NCBI RefSeq assembly: GCF_003946265.1
Contig: NZ_RHNO01000002.1
Location: 62,001 to 126,000, forward strand
Length of the DNA stretch: 64,000 nucleotides
DNA from: Levilactobacillus yonginensis
GTDB taxonomy: Bacteria > Bacillota > Bacilli > Lactobacillales > Lactobacillaceae
Direction: 5' to 3'
Below are positions 55,502-64,000 of this stretch, piece after piece. The notes below the pieces were generated by a model that saw only the letters and a list, made by a program, of their open reading frames with translations, ran no database searches and was not told the origin of the DNA. The translations under genes were made by a program, and so were the position numbers. Numbering within the stretch: the first letter of the stretch is position 1; the number at the start of each line of letters is the position of its first letter.

Positions 55502-58500
55502 GTGCGCTGGATGAATAAGCACTACATCTGGAACGTTATCGGCTGGCTAGTCATTGTCCTCTTGGCCGTCGTGACGATTCCAAACATGAGCAAGTTGGTG
55601 GCTGACAAGGGACAGATTACCGTTCCCAGCAGCTATCAAAGTACTCGTGCAACCAATATGCAAAAGCAGTGGGGTCGTTCCCAACGCGGTACCACTGCCG
55701 TCGTGGTCGTTTTCAGTAATGGTGATTCCGCGTTAACCAATGCGCAGAATACTCAGATTGATAATACCATTCAACGAATCAAGAACCACGAAGATCAATA
55801 TGAAATTCGCTCGGTGACCGCTGCGAGTGATAGTTCCACCGCCGCCTCACAATTAATTTCAAAGGATAAGAGTACGCAATTGCTCCAACTGAACGTGCAT
55901 AAATCGTCCAGCCATTCAATCACAAAGGTGCGTTCAGAAATTACCAGTTTGGCCAAGACCAGTGGTGTGAAAACCTACGTCACCGGGGCCGATGTTTTAA
56001 ACCAAGACTTCTCCGATGCCACGCAGGCCGGGGTCCAGAAGACCGAAATCATTGCTGCCATCTTCATTTTCCTGGTGTTGTGGTTGGTATTCCGTTCGCC
56101 AGTTACGCCGTTGTTCTCACTGTTGACCGTCGGGGTCTCCGTGATCACGTCCATCTCCGTGGTAGCTAACCTGGTCGACCGGTTCAACTTCCCGTTCTCT
56201 AACTTCACGGAAGTCTTCATCGTTATCGTGCTGTTTGGGATTGGGACCGACTATAATATATTGCTCTATAACGAGTTCCGAGAGCGGTTAGCCAAAGGAA
56301 AAGATCGGTACACGGCCACGAAAGAAGCCATTAAGATTGGTGGTCGGACCGTTCTGTATTCCGGATTGTCGGTCTTAATCGGAATGAGCGTGTTGGGATT
56401 CGCCAACTTTTCACTCTACAAGTCAGCAGTCGGTATTGCCGTTGGGGTCGTGGTCCTCTTGGCCGTGCTCCTGACGCTGAACCCATTTTTCATGGCTATC
56501 TGTGGTCGGAAGATGTTCTGGCCAATCAAGAAGTTCTCCGGTGAAGGAGACAGTCGTTTGTGGCACGGGATGGCCAAGCACGCCATGATTCGGCCCGTGA
56601 TTACGCTGATTGTTACCGGTATCGTGTTTATTCCGTTAGCCTTGTCGTCTCACGGGACGTTGGACTTCGACAACTTGGTGGAAATTGGGGATAATGTTCC
56701 CGCCAAGCAAGGGTTTAAAGTGGTGCAACAGCATTTCTCCAAGGGGACCGCTGAGCCAACCACTATTTATATTCAAAGTGATCATAAATTAGACAACGAA
56801 AAGTCCCTACTCTTGATCGACCGGTTAACGAAGCAGTTACAAGCTTCCGACGGGGTCAAGACCGTGGCTTCCGTCACGCAGCCTGGTGGGAAAGCCATCA
56901 AGGAACTGTACGTCAGAAATCAAATGAGTTCAGTGACGAGCGGTCTAGTCAAAGCCCAAAAGGGTGTCGACAAGGTCAACAAGGGACTGAAATCCGCTGA
57001 TAGCCAATTGAGTAAGCAAAACGTTTCGGGGGCGGTTCAGGACGCTAACAAATTAGCCAGTGGGGCTAAGCAAGTCAGCACCGGGACTAACCAGTTACAA
57101 TCCGCAATTTCACAAGTCTCAACTGGGGTTAATTCCTTGAATAGCCAAGTGTCTTCCGCCTCTGGTGGGAAGCAGGCGGCCCAACTTGCTCAGCTGGAAG
57201 CAGCCTTGCCACAACTGAACAATGCCATTCAACAATTAAACCAGCAAGTCTCAGGTAATTCGGCTAGCACCAGCGGGGTCACGAGTTCACTGACGACTAT
57301 CAAGACCAGCACCCAAGACATTGGCAAGCAACTGGCCAATCTGCAGAGTGCTACGGCTAATTTGCCAACCATGAGCACGAGTACGGTGGCCAGTGCTTTC
57401 AGTTCTAACGGGGTACCACTGTCCGCAGCACAGAAGAAGGTATTGGCTGGGTTGTTGCAACAACAATCTACAGCGCAAAGTGCCTTGAAGTCAGCGTTGA
57501 GCACGGCTTTGCCAAAGATCAAGTCGGACGCCACGTCCATCGGTGCTGCTGACCAGAGTGTTGCCACTCAGTTGACTAGCCTACAAAGCTCAACCAATCA
57601 ATTGCAGACTGCGGTGGCCGCGTTGGCACAAAAGTCAAACGTGGTCCTACCTGGTGCGCAAACGGCTTTGCAAAAGGCAGGTTCACAGAGTAGTCAGCTA
57701 GCTAGTGCGACGAGTCAGCTGTCCAGCGCCATGTTTACCATCAACGGGAAGATGCCTTCGCTGGTTTCCGGGGCTAATCAAGTAGCCACTGGTAATCAAA
57801 CCATGGCGGAGAAGTTAGCCGCGATGAGTAAGCAATTAACGGCACTGCGCAAGGGCTTGGGCTCAGCAACGACTGGACTCACGCAAGTTTCCGGCGGGGT
57901 CGGTACCGCTAACGCCTACCTGAAGGGGTTGCAAAAGTCCGCCGCCACCAAGACGTTCTACATTCCAACGAAGCAGTTACACGGCAGTTCGTTTGAGCCA
58001 GCACTGACGACTTACATGTCGCCGAACAAGAAGCTGACCAAGCTGACAGTCGTGCTAAATGATGATCCAAGTTCCGCTGCCGCGATGGCCCGGTTGCCGA
58101 AATTGGAAAAGGTCGTCAACGGGTCGCTAGCTGGAACGAGTCTGAGTGGTGCCAAGGTTGCCTTTGGCGGGAACACCTCACAGACCAACGATATCAACGA
58201 CATGGCTTCCAGCGACTTTACGCGGACGGTCATCATCATGTTGGCAGGTCTCTTTGTCGCCCTGATGGTGGTTACCCGTTCACTGGTTCAACCAATTGTG
58301 ATCGAAGGAATCCTGTTAGTTGCCTACTCTGGGGCTTTGACCATCGTTCATTGGTTGGTCAAACCAGTTTTGGGGGCCGACATGTTGACGTGGAACACAC
58401 CATTCTTCACGTTTGTCATGTTGATCTCACTCGGGGTCGATTACTCGATTTTCCTGATGCGGAAGTATCGTGAGTTCCTACATGAGCCGGGTGCTACCAG

Positions 58501-58783
58501 TGACAAGATGTTGCGGGCAGCCACGGTCATTGGGACAGTTGTTATCTCTGCCGGGATTATCCTGAGCGGGACGTTTGCTGCCTTGATTCCATCCGGGGTC
58601 ATGACGTTGATTCAAATTGCGTTAGCCGTCATCATTGGGATCATCTTGCTGGTCATCCTGTTACCAATCGTGATGCCAGCTGTCATGAAGATCACGTACC
58701 CGTATCCATATTCCAATATGCGGGATGCACCGGTTAATGACACTGATTCTGATCAAGTGACACCTTCACGACGGCAGAAATAG
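55502..58783 (+). CDS. MMPL/RND family exporter
   Basis: The 1093-residue protein has one N-terminal helix and a first block of five helices (about 165-330) with the MMPL signature FGIGTDYNILLYNEFRERLAKG. A large extracytoplasmic loop spans about 385-880 and contains Ser/Gln-rich coiled-coil repeats (VQKAQKGVDKVNKGL-like pattern). A second block of helices (about 890-1070) carries SLGVDYSIFLMRKYREFL. MMPL proteins export lipids, glycolipids or drugs using the proton gradient. The GTG start follows GGAGG. The upstream Rrf2 regulator is the likely controller. Confidence 0.93.
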   Translation: MRWMNKHYIWNVIGWLVIVLLAVVTIPNMSKLVADKGQITVPSSYQSTRATNMQKQWGRSQRGTTAVVVVFSNGDSALTNAQNTQIDNTIQRIKNHEDQYEIRSVTAASDSSTAASQLISKDKSTQLLQLNVHKSSSHSITKVRSEITSLAKTSGVKTYVTGADVLNQDFSDATQAGVQKTEIIAAIFIFLVLWLVFRSPVTPLFSLLTVGVSVITSISVVANLVDRFNFPFSNFTEVFIVIVLFGIGTDYNILLYNEFRERLAKGKDRYTATKEAIKIGGRTVLYSGLSVLIGMSVLGFANFSLYKSAVGIAVGVVVLLAVLLTLNPFFMAICGRKMFWPIKKFSGEGDSRLWHGMAKHAMIRPVITLIVTGIVFIPLALSSHGTLDFDNLVEIGDNVPAKQGFKVVQQHFSKGTAEPTTIYIQSDHKLDNEKSLLLIDRLTKQLQASDGVKTVASVTQPGGKAIKELYVRNQMSSVTSGLVKAQKGVDKVNKGLKSADSQLSKQNVSGAVQDANKLASGAKQVSTGTNQLQSAISQVSTGVNSLNSQVSSASGGKQAAQLAQLEAALPQLNNAIQQLNQQVSGNSASTSGVTSSLTTIKTSTQDIGKQLANLQSATANLPTMSTSTVASAFSSNGVPLSAAQKKVLAGLLQQQSTAQSALKSALSTALPKIKSDATSIGAADQSVATQLTSLQSSTNQLQTAVAALAQKSNVVLPGAQTALQKAGSQSSQLASATSQLSSAMFTINGKMPSLVSGANQVATGNQTMAEKLAAMSKQLTALRKGLGSATTGLTQVSGGVGTANAYLKGLQKSAATKTFYIPTKQLHGSSFEPALTTYMSPNKKLTKLTVVLNDDPSSAAAMARLPKLEKVVNGSLAGTSLSGAKVAFGGNTSQTNDINDMASSDFTRTVIIMLAGLFVALMVVTRSLVQPIVIEGILLVAYSGALTIVHWLVKPVLGADMLTWNTPFFTFVMLISLGVDYSIFLMRKYREFLHEPGATSDKMLRAATVIGTVVISAGIILSGTFAALIPSGVMTLIQIALAVIIGIILLVILLPIVMPAVMKITYPYPYSNMRDAPVNDTDSDQVTPSRRQK

Positions 58784-58796
58784 CCGTTGATTGTCG

Positions 58797-58973
58797 CCTC
58801 CAGTTGCCGGGCGCCACCAGCTGTGGGGACCGGGACAAGCCTGTGAAGCGGTCTTGTCCCGCGACTTGAAGCCTCGGCAAACCACCGAGTCTTCAAGCTC
58901 GTCCCGTGTTCGTCACTCGGTAATTCCGAGCCACGAACACTTTCACTGCTGGCGGCTTGCCCGGCAACCTCCG
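58797..58973 (+). repeat. Structured intergenic repeat, copy R9
   Basis: Outer stem GTTGCCGGGC (58803-58812) pairs perfectly with GCCCGGCAAC (58959-58968), extended by GCCACCAGC/GCTGGCGGC. Hairpins are GGGACAAG/CTTGTCCC (58832-58860), CTTGAAG-C-CTCGG/CCGAG-T-CTTCAAG (58865-58897), and GTGTTCGT/ACGAACAC (58906-58940) with inner CTCGG/CCGAG. It directly follows the MMPL gene in sense orientation. Confidence 0.88.
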
Positions 58974-59066
58974 GCTATGGATTTGTGTGGTTCCTGCTGA
59001 TGTGTTATTAGACAGTAGAATCCACGTCGTCAATTTCCAAACCAATGGTAAAATACCAATAAGTTT

Positions 59067-59118
59067 AAGATATCAGCGTATTCCATGCACAAATGTGGGT
59101 ACGCTGATATCTTTTTTT
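59067..59118 (+). terminator. Terminator downstream of the MMPL gene and R9
   Basis: AAGATATCAGCGTA pairs perfectly with TACGCTGATATCTT across a 19-nt loop that may itself pair, followed by a T run. The remainder of 59119-59340 shows no gene. Confidence 0.88.
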
Positions 59119-59357
59119 CTAACAGTATTAGTGTACGCAATACTACAGCCTGAATTCAGACATTTTAGAACGTTCGATGGCATCACTGAAAAACCGTCTA
59201 TAAGGGTGTTTATATATTTGGTTAAGGTTATACTTAAGAAGATAAGAATCGTCCGTCGAAACGATCTTTAACGGGGGATGCCATGAACCGCAAGCTTTCG
59301 TGGCAGACTAGCTGATTTGATGACTAGTCAAACAAGTTAGTTGGAGGCGTGTTACGA

Positions 59358-59729
59358 ATGAAGAAAACTGTTAGAATTATCTCGTGGATATTGGGGGTCA
59401 TAGGGTTGCTGGTAACTGCTGATTTGGCGGCTAATTGTTTCTTTAACGCATCAGCCGTTTTTTACCATGACTTGGCGTTGTATGTAAACGTTGTTTGGGG
59501 AATCTGGACGCTAGCGACGCTTGTCTTCACGGTGACGTTGTTCTTTAAACGACAACAGGCGATTGGTTGGCTTGCCGCAGTAGTGGCGGTGATTTGTTTA
59601 GGATTTATCGGTATCTGGATTGGCCCCCTGGATACGCATGATTACGCCTACATCGTCTTTTTAGCGCTGGGGATTCTCAACGGTCTCTATGTCAGAAAAA
59701 TGAATCCGGTGGAAGTTCCGGCTAAATAG
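59358..59729 (+). CDS. Four-helix membrane protein of unknown function
   Basis: The 123-residue protein has four hydrophobic helices (about residues 7-25, 42-62, 70-90 and 98-112), with a conserved-looking GPLDTHDYAYIVF loop. The ATG at 59358 follows GGAGG; a GTG at 59349 is too close to that site. It is a single gene between R9 and R10. No family is recognised. Confidence 0.75.
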   Translation: MKKTVRIISWILGVIGLLVTADLAANCFFNASAVFYHDLALYVNVVWGIWTLATLVFTVTLFFKRQQAIGWLAAVVAVICLGFIGIWIGPLDTHDYAYIVFLALGILNGLYVRKMNPVEVPAK

Positions 59730-59989
59730 AAGTGGCGTCTTCGCAAACAAATCCAAGATAATTGGGTTGTCTGTGGGGCGCTTTTTTTAGTTGTCGACAG
59801 AGTGAGAATTTTGAAGATTGGCTAGAAATGTGTCTTTCCACCTTACTGGTTACTAGATATGGGATGAAGCTGTGCTAATCTGACTCCATAGTTGGTGTCT
59901 TTTAGGCTGACATAAAATTTTGCTGTTAAGTAGCTACAAAATCGTTTATCAGTTGGCTCACAAAGGTAGAAATCATGTTAGACCACAAA

Positions 59990-60168
59990 CGGAGCCGGAG
60001 GCGGTCAGGGATGGCGCCAGCCGTGAAGGTGGTGTTAACTGGTGATTTTCCAGTTTACAGCACGGGCGACTTTGAAGACACGAGGTCTTCGGGGCTTCAA
60101 GTCGAGCGAGAAGCCCGTTCTTTGGCTGAAGCGTCCCCACAGCAGGTGCCATCCCTGACCGCCGGAGC
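59990..60168 (-). repeat. Structured intergenic repeat, copy R10
   Basis: A 16-bp perfect outer stem pairs 60000-60015 with 60148-60163 (GGCGGTCAGGGATGGC and its complement). On the minus strand the interior has CTGCTGTGGGGACGCTTCAG, the CTTGAAG...CTTCAAAG hairpin, and a hairpin AACTGG/CCAGTT (60039-60056). It lies 150 bp upstream of trmK in antisense orientation and fills much of the 59730-60321 gap. Confidence 0.85.
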
Positions 60169-60321
60169 GCAACTAATCAGGTATCGTTCCCCACATGTGG
60201 CATACTGCTAGAATTTCCCGCTATTCAATTGCCGACGAGTGCCTTATACTTGAGAGAAGAGACGTGTGTTGGCGGCAACATTGCCAGTCAGCACCGACAG
60301 TAGAAAGGAAGAGTCATTCAT

Positions 60322-61029
60322 ATGGACGCAGATCATCTTTCGGTCCGGTTAGCTACCGTGGCCAAATACGTATTACCGGGGAGCCGTATCGCTGATATCG
60401 GCACGGATCACGCCTATTTACCCGTAAACTTAGCCAAGCGCGGCGTTATCGCCGGCGGAGTTGCTGGTGAAGTCGTGCCCGGTCCGTTTAAGAACGCACA
60501 ACACGAAATTGAACAGACTCAGCTGAACGACAAGATTACTGCCCGGTTGGCTAACGGCTTAAAGGCCATGGAACCCGGGGATAACATCGATACGGTCGTT
60601 ATTGCGGGGATGGGTGGTGCGTTGATCACCCAGATTTTAACGCAGGACTTTGAACGATTGGCCGGCGTTAACCGGTTGATCTTACAGCCCAACGTGGGGG
60701 AAATGACACTTCGAACGTTCCTGATGACCCATGGCTTTCAGCTGCAAGCGGAAGAAATCGTGAGCGAAGATGGTCACGACTACGAAATTTTGGTGGCTGA
60801 CCGTGCCGATCAACCTGAGCAATATACTGAAGAACAGTTGCGGTTTGGACCGTTCTTGTTGGCGGCTCACAACGCAACCTTCATCGCTAAGTGGCAACGG
60901 GAGTTGAATCGTACCAAAGAAGTCCGTCAACAGGTTCAATCTGCCAATGAGGTTCCCGCAGCGAAAATTGCAGAATTAAACACGAAAATCAGTGAAATTG
61001 AGGAGGTCTTGCAACGTGTTGGTGCGTGA
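60322..61029 (+). CDS. trmK: tRNA (adenine(22)-N1)-methyltransferase TrmK
   Basis: The 235-residue protein opens MDADHLSVRLATVAKYVLPG. It has the SAM motif RIADIGTDHAYLPVNLAKRG, the catalytic VVIAGMGGALITQIL, and LILQPNVGEMTLRTFL, followed by a helical C-terminus. TrmK methylates A22 of tRNA in Gram-positive bacteria. GAAAGGAAGAG precedes the ATG. The end overlaps the Nif3-like gene by 14 bases. The order rpoD-trmK-nif3 is common in Firmicutes; here about 8.8 kb separates rpoD from trmK. Confidence 0.96.
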   Translation: MDADHLSVRLATVAKYVLPGSRIADIGTDHAYLPVNLAKRGVIAGGVAGEVVPGPFKNAQHEIEQTQLNDKITARLANGLKAMEPGDNIDTVVIAGMGGALITQILTQDFERLAGVNRLILQPNVGEMTLRTFLMTHGFQLQAEEIVSEDGHDYEILVADRADQPEQYTEEQLRFGPFLLAAHNATFIAKWQRELNRTKEVRQQVQSANEVPAAKIAELNTKISEIEEVLQRVGA

Positions 61030-61822
61030 GTTAGTTGACCGGTTTGAACAATTTGCTCCTAAGACGTGGGCGGAACCGGGCGATCCCGTTGGCCTGCAAC
61101 TAGGTAGCCTCGATGCCGAGGTTCACAAGGTGCTAGTTACCTTGGATGTCCGGCCTGAGGTAGTTGAAGAGGCGATTCAGGTGGGGGCGGACTTTATCTT
61201 TGCCCACCACCCAATGGTTTTCCGTCCGGCAAAAAACTTGGATCTATCTGTGCCACAAAATCAAATGTACGCGACACTCCTAAAACACGACATCACGGTC
61301 TACGGGGCCCATACCAATTTGGATAGCGCGCCGGGTGGCATGAACGATTGGCTGGCCGCAGCGCTCGATTTGCAAAACGTTAGTGGATTGGTACCCAGTG
61401 GTGGCAGTACCGCCACGCCGGCCATCACAATGGGTCGCGTGGGCGACCTCACGGAATCAACGACGGTCATGGCGTTTGCTGAACACTGCAAGGCGGTCTT
61501 CAACGTTCCCGGGTTGCGGCTGATCAGTCATACGCCCGATGCCGTGGTGAAACGCGTTGCCGTTCTTGGTGGCAGTGGTGGGCCGTTCTATCAGGCGGCC
61601 ATTGACCACGAGGCCGATGTTTACGTGACCGGGGACATCTCGTATCATCCCGGCCACGATATGATTGCGGCGGGATTGAACGTTATCGATCCTGGTCACC
61701 ACATTGAAAGTATTTGTAAGCCACACCTGACCCAGCTTTTTCAGGACTGGGCGGCTGAAAATCGGTGGTCAATTACCGTGGTGGCCTCACAATTAAACAC
61801 TGACCCGTTTACTTTTATTTAA
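61016..61822 (+). CDS. Nif3-like dinuclear metal centre protein
   Basis: The 268-residue protein has the Nif3/YqfO metal motifs FAHHPMVF, GAHTNLDSAPGGMNDWLA and GDISYHPGHDM, and the PVGLQLGSLDAEVHKVLVTLD start region. Its biochemical role is unsettled; YqfO-like members bind metal and have been linked to GTP cyclohydrolase-like activity. I start at the GTG at 61016, after GAGGAGG; TTG 61019 and GTG 61022 are possible. It is coupled to trmK. Confidence 0.93.
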   Translation: MLVRELVDRFEQFAPKTWAEPGDPVGLQLGSLDAEVHKVLVTLDVRPEVVEEAIQVGADFIFAHHPMVFRPAKNLDLSVPQNQMYATLLKHDITVYGAHTNLDSAPGGMNDWLAAALDLQNVSGLVPSGGSTATPAITMGRVGDLTESTTVMAFAEHCKAVFNVPGLRLISHTPDAVVKRVAVLGGSGGPFYQAAIDHEADVYVTGDISYHPGHDMIAAGLNVIDPGHHIESICKPHLTQLFQDWAAENRWSITVVASQLNTDPFTFI

Positions 61823-61878
61823 TTTTGAAAACGGGTAAACTAAAACTAGTATCGAATTTGATTGAGGAGTGATTTATT

Positions 61879-63120
61879 TTGGCAAAGTATGAAAACTTGA
61901 TTCCCCGTTTCTTGAAGTACGTCAAGATCAATACGCGGTCTGACCCTAGTTCGACCACGATTCCCTCAACGCCCCGTTTGACGGCGTTCGCTGAGGGCCT
62001 GGTTAAGGATTTAGAGGCCATTGGGTTAGAGAATGTGCACATCAATGCGCAATCCGCTTACGTCTACGCAACCTTGCCAGCCAACACCGACAAGCAGGTC
62101 AAGAAGTTGGGGTTCATTTCCCACTTTGACACGGCTGATTTCAACAGTGAAAACATTGATCCGCAAATCGTTGAAAACTACGACGGCAAGTCTGTCATTA
62201 AATTGGACACTGCCGGGAAATACACCCTAGATCCAGCCGTTTTTCCTAATCTGAAAAATTACCAGGGGCATACCCTGATTACTTCCGACGGGAGCACTTT
62301 GCTGGGAGCTGACGACAAGTCCGGGGTTGCTGAAATTATGGCGGCCATGGAATACCTGTTGGCTCATCCGGAAGTCAAGCACGGTGAAATCGAAATTGGC
62401 CTGGGCCCCGATGAAGAAATCGGTACTGGTGCCGACAACTTTGACGTGGACGACTTTGGGGCTGACATTGCGTACACCGTCGATGGTGGTCCGTTAGGCC
62501 AGTTGGAATACGAAACCTTTAACGCAGCTGACGCGCAGGTAGAGGTTACCGGGACGAACGTGCACCCGGCCGAAGCCAAGGGCGTCATGGTCAACGCGTC
62601 ACAGGTTGCCATGGACTTCCATGCAGCTTTGCCAGAACATGATCGACCTGAAAACACCGAGGGCCGCGAAGGGTTCTTCCACCTGTACAGCATGAACGGG
62701 ACCGTTGATACGGCTCACCTGAGCTACATCATTCGTGACCATGACCGGGCCATCTTTGAAGACCGGAAGAAGCTGTTCCAAGGGGTCGCCGACCAGTTGA
62801 ACCAACAATACGGGTCCGACCGAGTTCAAGTTACCATTAAGGACCAGTACTACAACATGCGTGAAGTGATCGAGAAGGATATGACGGTGGTCGACTTGGC
62901 TAAGGAAGCCATGGAAGACTTGAACATCAAGCCCCTGATTTTCCCTGTTCGTGGGGGGACTGACGGGTCCAAGATTTCCTTCATGGGCTTGCCAACGCCT
63001 AACCTGTTTGCCGGTGGCGAGAACATGCACGGCCGCTTCGAGTACGTTTCCGAACAAACCATGGAACAAGCAACCGACGTGGTGATCAAGATTGCGCAAC
63101 TCGCAGAACAACAGGCTTAA
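61879..63120 (+). CDS. pepT: Peptidase T (tripeptide aminopeptidase)
   Basis: The 413-residue M20 metallopeptidase has the zinc-site motifs [29 protein letters not shown] and [13 protein letters not shown], with a terminal region carrying [21 protein letters not shown]. It frees the N-terminal residue of tripeptides in the cytoplasm, important for peptide nutrition in lactic bacteria. The TTG start follows GAGGAGTG. It is probably transcribed from just upstream (61823-61878). Confidence 0.96.
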   Translation: MAKYENLIPRFLKYVKINTRSDPSSTTIPSTPRLTAFAEGLVKDLEAIGLENVHINAQSAYVYATLPANTDKQVKKLGFISHFDTADFNSENIDPQIVENYDGKSVIKLDTAGKYTLDPAVFPNLKNYQGHTLITSDGSTLLGADDKSGVAEIMAAMEYLLAHPEVKHGEIEIGLGPDEEIGTGADNFDVDDFGADIAYTVDGGPLGQLEYETFNAADAQVEVTGTNVHPAEAKGVMVNASQVAMDFHAALPEHDRPENTEGREGFFHLYSMNGTVDTAHLSYIIRDHDRAIFEDRKKLFQGVADQLNQQYGSDRVQVTIKDQYYNMREVIEKDMTVVDLAKEAMEDLNIKPLIFPVRGGTDGSKISFMGLPTPNLFAGGENMHGRFEYVSEQTMEQATDVVIKIAQLAEQQA

Positions 63121-63127
63121 TTTAATT

Positions 63128-63144
63128 AGTCAAAATTGGTCAAA
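63128..63144 (+). promoter_or_regulatory. CtsR operator of clpB
   Basis: AGTCAAA-ATT-GGTCAAA is a tandem heptad separated by 3 bp, matching the CtsR heat-shock repressor consensus. A further half-site GGTCAAT is at 63159-63165. Confidence 0.9.
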
Positions 63145-63149
63145 TTATT

Positions 63150-63177
63150 TTGATTTTTGGTCAATATCAGTTAGAAT
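63150..63177 (+). promoter_or_regulatory. clpB promoter
   Basis: TTGATT (63150-63155) and TAGAAT (63172-63177) are 16 bp apart, just downstream of the CtsR box. A short GAGG...CCTC hairpin with TTTTTT (63191-63221) follows in the leader. Confidence 0.65.
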
Positions 63178-63263
63178 ATGAGTGAAAAATGGAGGTTAGC
63201 CTAAGGGTGGCCTCTTTTTTAGACCCACTTAAATTTGTTAATTTTAATTGAGGAGGAGTTTTG

Positions 63264-64000
63264 ATGAATCCAGAAAAAATGACTGAAGCCTTAACTGCGG
63301 CCTTGGGTGAAGCACAACGTATTGCGATGACGCGTAAGCACCAAGCGGTCACGGTCGCGCACCTATTCAAATACTTGATTCAACCCGGGGAACTTGGGCG
63401 CGAGATCTTGTCCAATGCCGGTGTGGCTATCAACGCCTTAGACAGCGAACTAGACCGGGAGCTGGATGGTATCAGTACCGTCTCCGGTAGCGGCGTCCAG
63501 TACGGCCAAGAATTTTCCCGGAACCTGACCGACCTCTTACAGAAGGCCGACAGCATTCGTGAACACTACCACGATGAGTTTATGGCGATCGACGTGGTCG
63601 TCATTGCGCTGATGCAGCTGGGTGGCGAGAACCTGACGGATTATCTGAAGAGTCAGGGCATCACCGAGCAAATGGTTCGTAACGCCGTGGATAAATTACG
63701 GGGCGGCGAACGCGTTACTTCAAAGAATCAGGAGGACCAGTACCAGGCGTTGGAGAAATACGGGACCGACCTGGTCAAGGCCATGCGTAGCGGGAAAATC
63801 GATCCCATCATTGGGCGGGACGACGAAATTCTCTCGGTGATCCGCATTCTCTCACGGAAGACCAAGAACAATCCCGTGTTGATTGGGGAAGCCGGGGTCG
63901 GTAAGACGGCCATCGTCGAAGGCCTGGCGCAACGAATCGTGCGGGGGGATGTTCCCGACAACCTGAAGGATAAGACGATTTTCTCCCTGGACATGGGTTC
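63264..64000 (+). CDS. clpB: ATP-dependent chaperone ClpB (partial, cut by window edge)
   Basis: The 245 visible residues start [20 protein letters not shown]. They include the double Clp N-domain (to about 145) and the beginning of the first AAA module with [10 protein letters not shown] and Walker [19 protein letters not shown]. ClpB works with DnaK to dissolve protein aggregates. GAGGAGGAG precedes the ATG. The CtsR box upstream predicts heat induction. The gene continues past the end of the window. ClpB is preferred over ClpC or ClpE because of the N-domain and the absence of a zinc finger. Confidence 0.93.
   Translation, partial: MNPEKMTEALTAALGEAQRIAMTRKHQAVTVAHLFKYLIQPGELGREILSNAGVAINALDSELDRELDGISTVSGSGVQYGQEFSRNLTDLLQKADSIREHYHDEFMAIDVVVIALMQLGGENLTDYLKSQGITEQMVRNAVDKLRGGERVTSKNQEDQYQALEKYGTDLVKAMRSGKIDPIIGRDDEILSVIRILSRKTKNNPVLIGEAGVGKTAIVEGLAQRIVRGDVPDNLKDKTIFSLDMG

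Noticed and set aside
58791-59271. Two frames after the MMPL gene
   Set aside because: They run through R9 and a terminator and have no ribosome sites or motifs.
62599-63111. 170-codon frame antisense to pepT
   Set aside because: It is a shadow of pepT; no independent start signal or domain.
1-64000. CRISPR array, prophage, rRNA or tRNA genes
   Set aside because: I saw no regularly spaced short repeats, no phage structural or integrase genes, and no tRNA- or rRNA-like sequence. The dispersed R1-R10 repeats are not regularly spaced and vary, so they are not CRISPR.

Overview
The window is a stretch of chromosome from a low-to-mid GC Gram-positive bacterium of the family Lactobacillaceae. Supporting signs are a dlt operon, CDP-glycerol type wall teichoic acid genes, an LPxTG surface protein, T-box leaders in front of hisS-aspS and glyQ-glyS, a CtsR heptad operator before clpB, and many small secreted proteins of the lactobacillus type. 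Levilactobacillus or a close relative is my best guess; this is an inference from gene style, not from a database comparison. No rRNA, tRNA, CRISPR array or prophage was seen.

Layout. 1-1650: end of the dlt operon (dltB tail, dltC, dltD) for teichoic acid D-alanylation. 1.7-4.3 kb: a small membrane protein and lepA. 4.4-10.4 kb: an accessory region read mostly on the minus strand, with a beheaded MFS transporter, four tandem small secreted proteins, a short unlisted membrane protein, and a secreted nuclease cassette. 10.7-16.7 kb: mscL, then prmA-rsmE-membrane protein-rel-dtd. 17-20 kb: HAD phosphatase, fructosamine kinase family protein, and wall amidase. 20-23.4 kb: T-box controlled hisS-aspS. 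23.5-25.2 kb: msrA and a YitT protein. 26.2-29.4 kb: a wall teichoic acid cluster (TagB-like, TagG-like, TagF-like, with no TagH beside it). 29.4-33.6 kb: nfo, a methyltransferase, the PPDK regulatory protein, rpsU and a quinone-oxidoreductase-like protein. 34-38.8 kb: yqeY, a GNAT protein, then phoH-ybeY-dgkA-era-recO. 39-43.9 kb: a 979-residue LRR LPxTG surface protein and a MarR-MFS pair. 44-47.3 kb: T-box glyQ-glyS. 47.7-51.6 kb: SdpI-like protein, dnaG, rpoD. 52-59.7 kb: accessory genes (CAP-domain protein, IS30 transposase, Rrf2 regulator, MMPL exporter, membrane protein). 60.3-64 kb: trmK, a Nif3-like gene, pepT and the start of clpB.

The most striking non-coding signal is a family of about ten structured intergenic repeats, roughly 120-210 bp each. 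They share an internal hairpin built on CTTGAAG/CTTCAAG, and fuller copies carry two or three hairpins closed by a long outer stem. The outer-stem sequence differs between copies while pairing is kept. Two copies sit inside longer units bounded by inverted AACTAAAGGTTGAAA ends, and one of these units contains another family member as a nested insertion. I do not recognise this family.

How the genes fit together: the core genes cover translation and tRNA charging (hisS, aspS, glyQS, lepA, rpsU, prmA, rsmE, trmK, era, ybeY), replication and transcription (dnaG, rpoD, recO, nfo), stress signalling (rel, clpB), and envelope building (dlt, tag, amidase, mscL). Accessory surface and transport genes have been inserted between blocks that are usually neighbours in Firmicutes (era-recO | glyQS | dnaG-rpoD | trmK-nif3).
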